Both the position numbers and the translations under genes were made by a program. This document shows positions 59,095 through 64,000 of a stretch of 64,000 nt of DNA, piece by piece. The DNA comes from an uncultured Vibrio sp. (GTDB lineage Bacteria > Pseudomonadota > Gammaproteobacteria > Enterobacterales > Vibrionaceae): positions 992,001-1,056,000 of the forward strand of contig NZ_OY776223.1 in assembly GCF_963675395.1 (NCBI RefSeq), given 5' to 3'. Within the stretch, counting starts at the first letter, position 1. Every line of letters starts with the position of its first letter. The notes below the pieces were generated by a model, which made no database searches, had not been told where the DNA came from, and saw only the letters and a program-made list of their open reading frames with translations.

Positions 59095-60288
59095 CTAAAT
59101 ATAATTAAACAACGTCAGGTCTTTGGTTTTACCAAAAGCTTGTTGTGAGGCTTGCAGAGCACGTGAATTCTCGCTAAATTCGATAACCGCTTTCGAGTAA
59201 TCCAAGTCTTCAAAGTTGCTCTTTGCCTTTGCCAGCGACAGATTAAAATCTTCGTGATTTTGCTCTTGAATATCGAGGGTACTTAGTCTTGCCCCAACAT
59301 CCGTGCGCGCCTTGTTGAGGTGAATGAACGCCGCCTGAAATTCTTCAGTCATTTGGTGTAGTTTTGCTGTAGCAGATGTATCCGAGACCGATTCGTCAGA
59401 CCATGACATGGCTTGCTTAAAGGTGTCGAAAATGCTGAAAGCCTCGCGCTTTTCAATACCAATGCTATCGCCGGGTGTAATCTGCCCTTTTACCTGCAGT
59501 TTTAACCCTTTGTACTCAATGCCTTTCTCTGGAGAGAATTCATCTGCTTTCACTACGCTGCCATTACGCTCCAACTGATAGCCAAACTTGCCGTTATTCA
59601 TATCGACAAAGGTCACGCGGTAAGAGGCGGTGTCTTCTGGATCAACGTTAGTCGCTTTGCCTAACAATAACTCTGAGCCGCTCTGTAACTCGTAATCTGG
59701 CTGGTAATCACCAAACGGATTGGGGATTTCCATAAACAATTTACTGCCCGGATCGTTCATTGGCATGTCTAGCATGCTGGATACTTTCATCTTGCGCTGA
59801 TAGTCGTCACCCGCGTACTGCACACTGCCATCTTTATCTCGATAAAAAGGCTGGCTTTTCGACTTAGTTCCCGCAAAGACATAGTTTCCCGACTCATCTT
59901 GAGCATTCACTAAGCTAAGGAAATTATTAGCTATTTCTTCCAGTTCACGCTTTTTAGCCTGTCGGTCTTCGACAGAAAGCGCACCGTTAATCATTTCCAT
60001 TGAGAGACGTTTTGATTCATCAGCGAAACTCTCTGCGTTAGCGATATTCACTTCATGGTTTTCTAAACGGTTACGTACCAAAACAATCGAACTTAAATAC
60101 TGCTGTAACTGCTCTTGTTGCTGACCAATATTCTGAACGTAATGCGCAGCCAAAGGATCATCACTTGGCTTTAGCAATTTCTTACCCGATGCAAGTTGTT
60201 CCTGATTGTGATAAACCTTGTTTTCTTGGCGGCGCAAGTCATTTTGTACGGACTGATAGTTATGGAAACTAGAAATTCGGGTTAACAC
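59095..60288 (-). CDS. flgL: Flagellar hook-filament junction protein FlgL
   Basis: HAP3, the junction protein on which the filament is built. 397 aa with flagellin-like ends: MLTRISSFHNYQSVQNDLRR at the N-terminus and a C-terminal coiled region (SLAKAKSNFEDLDYSKAVIE). It starts at GTG 60288 behind GGAGGAGAAATAA and lies 13 bp after flgK, so it is co-transcribed. Confidence 0.94.
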   Translation of the reverse strand: MLTRISSFHNYQSVQNDLRRQENKVYHNQEQLASGKKLLKPSDDPLAAHYVQNIGQQQEQLQQYLSSIVLVRNRLENHEVNIANAESFADESKRLSMEMINGALSVEDRQAKKRELEEIANNFLSLVNAQDESGNYVFAGTKSKSQPFYRDKDGSVQYAGDDYQRKMKVSSMLDMPMNDPGSKLFMEIPNPFGDYQPDYELQSGSELLLGKATNVDPEDTASYRVTFVDMNNGKFGYQLERNGSVVKADEFSPEKGIEYKGLKLQVKGQITPGDSIGIEKREAFSIFDTFKQAMSWSDESVSDTSATAKLHQMTEEFQAAFIHLNKARTDVGARLSTLDIQEQNHEDFNLSLAKAKSNFEDLDYSKAVIEFSENSRALQASQQAFGKTKDLTLFNYI

Positions 60289-60301
60289 TTATTTCTCCTC
60301 C

Positions 60302-62242
60302 TTACCTCAGTTGTAAAATGGTGTTGAAGGTATCATTCGCCGCCTGCATCACGCGTGACGAAGCCATATAAGCCTGTTGAAATTTCATCATATTGGCGGC
60401 TTCTTCATCTAGATTGACGCCGGAAATAGACGCCACACGCTCCTGTGCGGATTCGTGCTCCAAACGAGCAACGGACGCCAAACGGTTAGCCGTTGCCGAT
60501 TTCAACCCCACCTCAGTATTTAGGTTGTGGTAAACATCGATCAAAGTGCTCGACTTGCCATCCATCATTTTGTTGGTCTGCAACTGCTGCAGTTTTCTCA
60601 AGTTACCATTACCTCCTGGCGAGGGTACCAAGTTGGCGGTAAATTTGTCGTTCAGCAGCGCACCTTCTGTGAGTTCAAAAATCGTCGCCTCGCCATTCTT
60701 ATACAGAGGGTGTTTCTTCGGCACTGAAATTTCAATGATTGGATTATCTTTATCCAGCGGATAGTCGTACTCATCGGACAACAAGTTGCCTTTGTTGTCG
60801 GTAATCTTTAGCCACGATTTGTCATGATTTTCATCCGCAGGCTGCACCGTCACTTCAAACTCTCTGACATCACCGGCTTCATTAATTTTGAATTTTGCGC
60901 TGCCTTGAGCAAACGTGGTTGACGCTTCATAGCTTTGCGCCGCAATGGATTTTGCGTCGTTAGTTTCCATTTTTATGATAGCGGCACCACTGCGAGTGGG
61001 ACGCAATAGAACTCGTTCTCCGGCGGTAAGGCCTTCACCAATTTGTACTCTCATACCATCCAACACAAAAGAAGAATCTGACCGATCAATATCTAACTGG
61101 ACCTGTTCGTCTTTCGGGGTCGTGATACTGTACTGATCGCCATCATAGCGCAGCACGTACTCTCCACCTTTGAGAGCCGAGATATCATCCACATAAACGG
61201 CCACTTCTGCCTGAGAATCAGGCGCGGCAGACACGCGTGACTGAGCAACACGTTCCGAGTTGATATCAGTAAATACCTCTTTACCGATTTTACCGTTTAG
61301 GTCCAAACCTTGGGATTGCAACTGATTCACTTTGTATGAGAACCCTGTGGCCAGTCTCCCCATCTCATCAAGTAACTGTGGTATGTGCTGGTCACGCATA
61401 TTGAGCAAAGCACCAATTTTACCGTCGATATCATCCGATTGAATCGCCTTGATGCCATCCCCTTCTACCATGGCTAAACGTCGCTGGAGAACATCTGGAT
61501 ACCCATCAATCATTTTTAACTGACTGGCTTCGGTGCCAGACACTAAGGTGTGGCCATTTCCAATGTGAACGTTAAACCCTTCCGCGTTTTTGCGAGGGGT
61601 AACCGTTACCTTGGTGTATTCAGACAGTTCCTTAATCAGCTTCTCATGTTGGTCCATCAGATCATTGTGAGGCCCCGGAGTACGCCCCATTAAACGGTGA
61701 GTATCGCGGATTTCTAACGCGATCTGGTTAATGCGATCAATCCCCATATCCAGTTTTTTATTGGTCACATCAGACTGTAATCGCACCGTTTCATGGAAAT
61801 CATTCAATGTGTCAGAAAAGATTTTTGATTTCTCAAGCACCACTTTGCGCGCACCCAAATCATTCGGGGAATCGGACATGGTTTTAACCGCATCAAACCA
61901 TTCATTTAAGTTTTCAGGAATTTTCTTCGAGGCTACTGAGCTCAACATGCCTGACAACATGTCGAGATTATCTTGGGTATCTGTTTTGTTGGCATTGTTG
62001 GTCGACGCCAAGTTGAGTTCATTAACGGCAAACTGATCCCACGAGCGGCGAACATTTTCCACATGCACGCCCATGCCGTAAGTTGAACCACCAAACTGGC
62101 GTGGATCATTAGTGCCTTGAATCACTGACTGACGGCTGTAACCTTCTGTATTAGCATTAGAAATGTTATGACCAGTAGTATTCAATTGTCTCTGAGCGGT
62201 AAGCACACTTTGAGTACCTACATTCAGAAGATCTGACGCCAT
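60302..62242 (-). CDS. flgK: Flagellar hook-filament junction protein FlgK
   Basis: HAP1, between hook and FlgL. It begins MASDLLNVGTQSVLTAQRQL with the rod/hook signature NISNANTEGYSRQ and ends FQQAYMASSRVMQAANDTFN plus TILQLR. 646 aa from ATG 62242 (GGGGGC upstream); the open frame to 62284 is a chance extension. A sigma-54 promoter lies directly upstream, making flgKL a separate unit from flgJ. Confidence 0.95.
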   Translation of the reverse strand: MASDLLNVGTQSVLTAQRQLNTTGHNISNANTEGYSRQSVIQGTNDPRQFGGSTYGMGVHVENVRRSWDQFAVNELNLASTNNANKTDTQDNLDMLSGMLSSVASKKIPENLNEWFDAVKTMSDSPNDLGARKVVLEKSKIFSDTLNDFHETVRLQSDVTNKKLDMGIDRINQIALEIRDTHRLMGRTPGPHNDLMDQHEKLIKELSEYTKVTVTPRKNAEGFNVHIGNGHTLVSGTEASQLKMIDGYPDVLQRRLAMVEGDGIKAIQSDDIDGKIGALLNMRDQHIPQLLDEMGRLATGFSYKVNQLQSQGLDLNGKIGKEVFTDINSERVAQSRVSAAPDSQAEVAVYVDDISALKGGEYVLRYDGDQYSITTPKDEQVQLDIDRSDSSFVLDGMRVQIGEGLTAGERVLLRPTRSGAAIIKMETNDAKSIAAQSYEASTTFAQGSAKFKINEAGDVREFEVTVQPADENHDKSWLKITDNKGNLLSDEYDYPLDKDNPIIEISVPKKHPLYKNGEATIFELTEGALLNDKFTANLVPSPGGNGNLRKLQQLQTNKMMDGKSSTLIDVYHNLNTEVGLKSATANRLASVARLEHESAQERVASISGVNLDEEAANMMKFQQAYMASSRVMQAANDTFNTILQLR

Positions 62243-62296
62243 ACATGCCCCCAAAAACGAAAAAATCGGTAAAAACCCGATCACCTACACAAATAA

Positions 62297-62314
62297 AAGC
62301 AAAAGGCATGCCAA
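62297..62314 (-). promoter_or_regulatory. Sigma-54 promoter of flgKL
   Basis: On the minus strand TTGGCATGCCTTTTGCTT: it fits TTGGCAyr-N4-TTGCw, with -24 GG and -12 GC correctly spaced. The expected start point is about 45 nt before the flgK ATG. In vibrios these genes depend on sigma-54 with FlrC/FlaM-type activators; that part is prior knowledge. Confidence 0.85.
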
Positions 62315-62339
62315 GCTGAAATGTAAATAGAAACAGGTG

Positions 62340-62371
62340 ATAAAATAAAGGCTTGCACCATGGCAAGCCTC
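62340..62371 (-). terminator. flgJ terminator
   Basis: Stem AGGCTTGC / GCAAGCCT with a small loop; TTTATTTT follows on the minus strand. It ends the flgB-flgJ-type operon before the flgKL promoter. Confidence 0.82.
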
Positions 62372-62397
62372 AACAAATGAGTTAAAAACGCAGGGAG

Positions 62398-63324
62398 CTA
62401 CATGCTTTCTATTTTCCGCTGCACTTGTAGAACTTTATCCGCGTAGTTAGGGTCAGTAGCATACCCTGCGTGTTGAATGCCACGAATGAACGACTCGGAA
62501 TCACCACGCTGTTGCAGCGCAACCTCATAACGCGGGTTATCATTTAAGAAACGAACATAATCATTGAAGCTGTCTTGGTAACTTGAGTATGAACGAAACG
62601 CTGCCGTCTCTTTAACAGGCAGTTTGTCATGAAACTCTAAGGTTTGAGTGGTGACTTTATTGCCCTGCCAACTACGATCGGCTTTGATGTTAAACAGATT
62701 GTTGCTGCTGCCATGGGCGTTCTTAACCACTTTCTGTCCCCAGCCCGTTTCCAACGCTGCTTGAGCAAGAAGTAGCGATGGCTCAACCCCTAATGCTTTA
62801 GCTGCCTTTCGAGCATAAGGCGTCATTGACGTGACAAACGATTCAGGAGAATCAAAGCGAGCCAGTGTGCTGTCTGGTCGAGAAAGTTCACCCGATTCAA
62901 TCAAACGCTGCTCTATTTCACGTGCTTTTTGTGGGTCAACACGGCGATATTCCACGGCATTGCTTGCCGCATCACGCACAGCGGTTTCACTCTTATCGTC
63001 GCCCTGTCCTACTGTCAGCTGAGCGACAATCATATCTGCGAGCCCCATTGAACCCGAAGCACTCAGTTCACTTGCCATCTGCTCGTCCAACATCTGTCGG
63101 TAAAACTTTTCGTTCTGACTGTTCATGAAGTTCGACTCGAAACCTTCGTTTGCTTCACGCATCGACTTGAGCATCATTGAGGTAAAAATGGATTCGAACT
63201 GACGCGCTGCTGCACGCAAGGCTTCGTGCTCACCATCTTTGCCCTCTTTGACCGCTTTTTGTCTTAGAGTATCGAGCGAGCTGATGTCGTGGATAAAGCC
63301 GATATCGTTAGGATTCTTAATCAT
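62398..63324 (-). CDS. flgJ: Flagellar rod-assembly protein and muramidase FlgJ
   Basis: Two-domain periplasmic protein. The N-terminal rod-cap domain (about 30-105) has ARQFESIFTSMMLKSMREA. The C-terminal glucosaminidase domain (about 150-305) has LAQAALETGWGQKVV with the catalytic glutamate. It opens a hole in peptidoglycan for the rod. 308 aa. TTAGGAGGC precedes the ATG. It follows flgI by 17 bp. Confidence 0.95.
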   Translation of the reverse strand: MIKNPNDIGFIHDISSLDTLRQKAVKEGKDGEHEALRAAARQFESIFTSMMLKSMREANEGFESNFMNSQNEKFYRQMLDEQMASELSASGSMGLADMIVAQLTVGQGDDKSETAVRDAASNAVEYRRVDPQKAREIEQRLIESGELSRPDSTLARFDSPESFVTSMTPYARKAAKALGVEPSLLLAQAALETGWGQKVVKNAHGSSNNLFNIKADRSWQGNKVTTQTLEFHDKLPVKETAAFRSYSSYQDSFNDYVRFLNDNPRYEVALQQRGDSESFIRGIQHAGYATDPNYADKVLQVQRKIESM

Positions 63325-63341
63325 TGCCGCCTCCTAACGAC

Positions 63342-64000
63342 TTAGATGATGATCAACTGGCCTTCAATCGCACCAGCTTGCTTTAATGCCTGTAAAATAG
63401 CCATCAAGTCTGAAGGCGCTGCGCCGACTTCATTGACTGCACGAACTAAATCGTCCAACGTCAGACCCGGCTCAAACTTGAACATCTTGCCCTGCTCTTC
63501 GTTCACTTCAATATCAGAATCCGGAACGACAACCGTCTGGCCGCCCGAGAAAGCATTTGGCTGGCTCACACTGAGGTTTTCTTTGATGGAAACCGTCATA
63601 CCACCATGCGTTACAGCTGCTGGCTTAAGGCGCACATGCTTGCCGACAACGATGGTGCCCGTACGGGAATTTACGATGATTTTTGCGGCACTATCCGCTG
63701 GGTCGAATTCCAGATTTTCAATCGCAGACAGAAACGCCACACGCTGGCTCACGTCACGTGGCGCGCGCACACGAACGGATGTCGCATCGACCGGACTCGC
63801 CATTTGTGGCCCTAGGAAATTATTAACCGCATCGGCCATACGTTGCGCCGTGGTGAAATCAGACTCTAACAAGTTGAAAGTGATGTAGTCGCCACGGCCA
63901 AATGGGTTAGGAATTTCACGCTCTACCGTCGCACCACTAGAGATAAGGCCGACGGTTGGGTTATTGCCCACAATCTTTGATCCATCGGCACCTTCCGCAC
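63342..64000 (-). CDS. flgI: Flagellar P-ring protein FlgI, C-terminal part
   Basis: Periplasmic P-ring subunit of the basal body. The visible ~219 residues read through base 64000 without a start (upstream residues [20 protein letters not shown]) and end [20 protein letters not shown] plus one Ile. [20 protein letters not shown] and [12 protein letters not shown] are family segments. The N-terminal ~145 residues and signal peptide lie outside the window. Confidence 0.93.
   Translation of the reverse strand, partial: AEGADGSKIVGNNPTVGLISSGATVEREIPNPFGRGDYITFNLLESDFTTAQRMADAVNNFLGPQMASPVDATSVRVRAPRDVSQRVAFLSAIENLEFDPADSAAKIIVNSRTGTIVVGKHVRLKPAAVTHGGMTVSIKENLSVSQPNAFSGGQTVVVPDSDIEVNEEQGKMFKFEPGLTLDDLVRAVNEVGAAPSDLMAILQALKQAGAIEGQLIII

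Noticed and set aside
63346..63888. 180-codon plus-strand frame opposite flgI
   Set aside because: It is the antisense of the conserved flgI coding sequence; no promoter or ribosome site is seen.

Overview
The window is chromosomal DNA of a Vibrio, most likely a Harveyi-clade species close to V. parahaemolyticus or V. alginolyticus. The evidence is a toxRS pair divergent from htpG, sheathed-polar-flagellum type flg genes with sigma-54 promoters, the nagE/nagA/nagC group, a chitoporin-like OprD-family porin beside ligA, and gene order close to Vibrio chromosome 1 as I remember it. Base composition is even. Almost all of it is core genome, with one insertion sequence.

Layout. 1-10.3 kb: TCA-cycle cluster sdhCDAB-sucABC on the minus strand (sucC cut by the window edge), divergent from gltA across a 394-bp regulatory region with an ArcA-type box. 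10.4-19.3 kb: Nif3/YbgI protein, a DUF1853 protein, pgm, seqA, ybfF, a DUF2788 membrane protein, fldA, a DUF4442 protein, fur and glnS. 19.5-25.7 kb: GlcNAc uptake and use (nagE divergent from nagA-nagC) and a KefB-type antiporter with an internal G8 tract. 25.9-34 kb: asnB, rfaH, a POT peptide transporter, hemH, adk, htpG. 34.2-37.6 kb: toxRS, a TauE-type permease, a SelW-like protein, yfcE and a zinc-ribbon protein. 37.7-40 kb: a tightly overlapping four-gene operon of two DUF1538 membrane proteins, a divergent P-II-like protein and a CBS-pair protein. This is the least described system here and probably a ligand-regulated cation/H+ antiporter. 40.3-45 kb: yfcH-like, ybbO-like, cnoX/ybbN, qmcA and an NfeD-like gene. 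45.2-46.9 kb: an IS630-family element inserted at a TA in a small secreted-protein gene; joining the flanks restores the frame exactly, and an intact paralogue lies next door. 46.9-57 kb: chitoporin-like porin, ligA, zipA, cysZ, cysK, ptsH-ptsI-crr. 57.5-64 kb: one flagellin gene, flgL, flgK, flgJ and the C-terminal part of flgI.

Links. NagE here has only the IIC and IIB domains, so GlcNAc phosphorylation must borrow a IIA, most simply Crr, encoded with HPr and EI at 54-57 kb. The porin, NagE, NagA and NagC together fit chitin-sugar use. Regulatory sites that can be read directly include a sigma-32 promoter for htpG, a sigma-54 promoter for flgKL, CRP-like sites before toxR and between nagE and nagA, and many intrinsic terminators. 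Two copies of a 50-62-bp palindrome with TATACCC ends lie between seqA and ybfF and directly after the flagellin gene.
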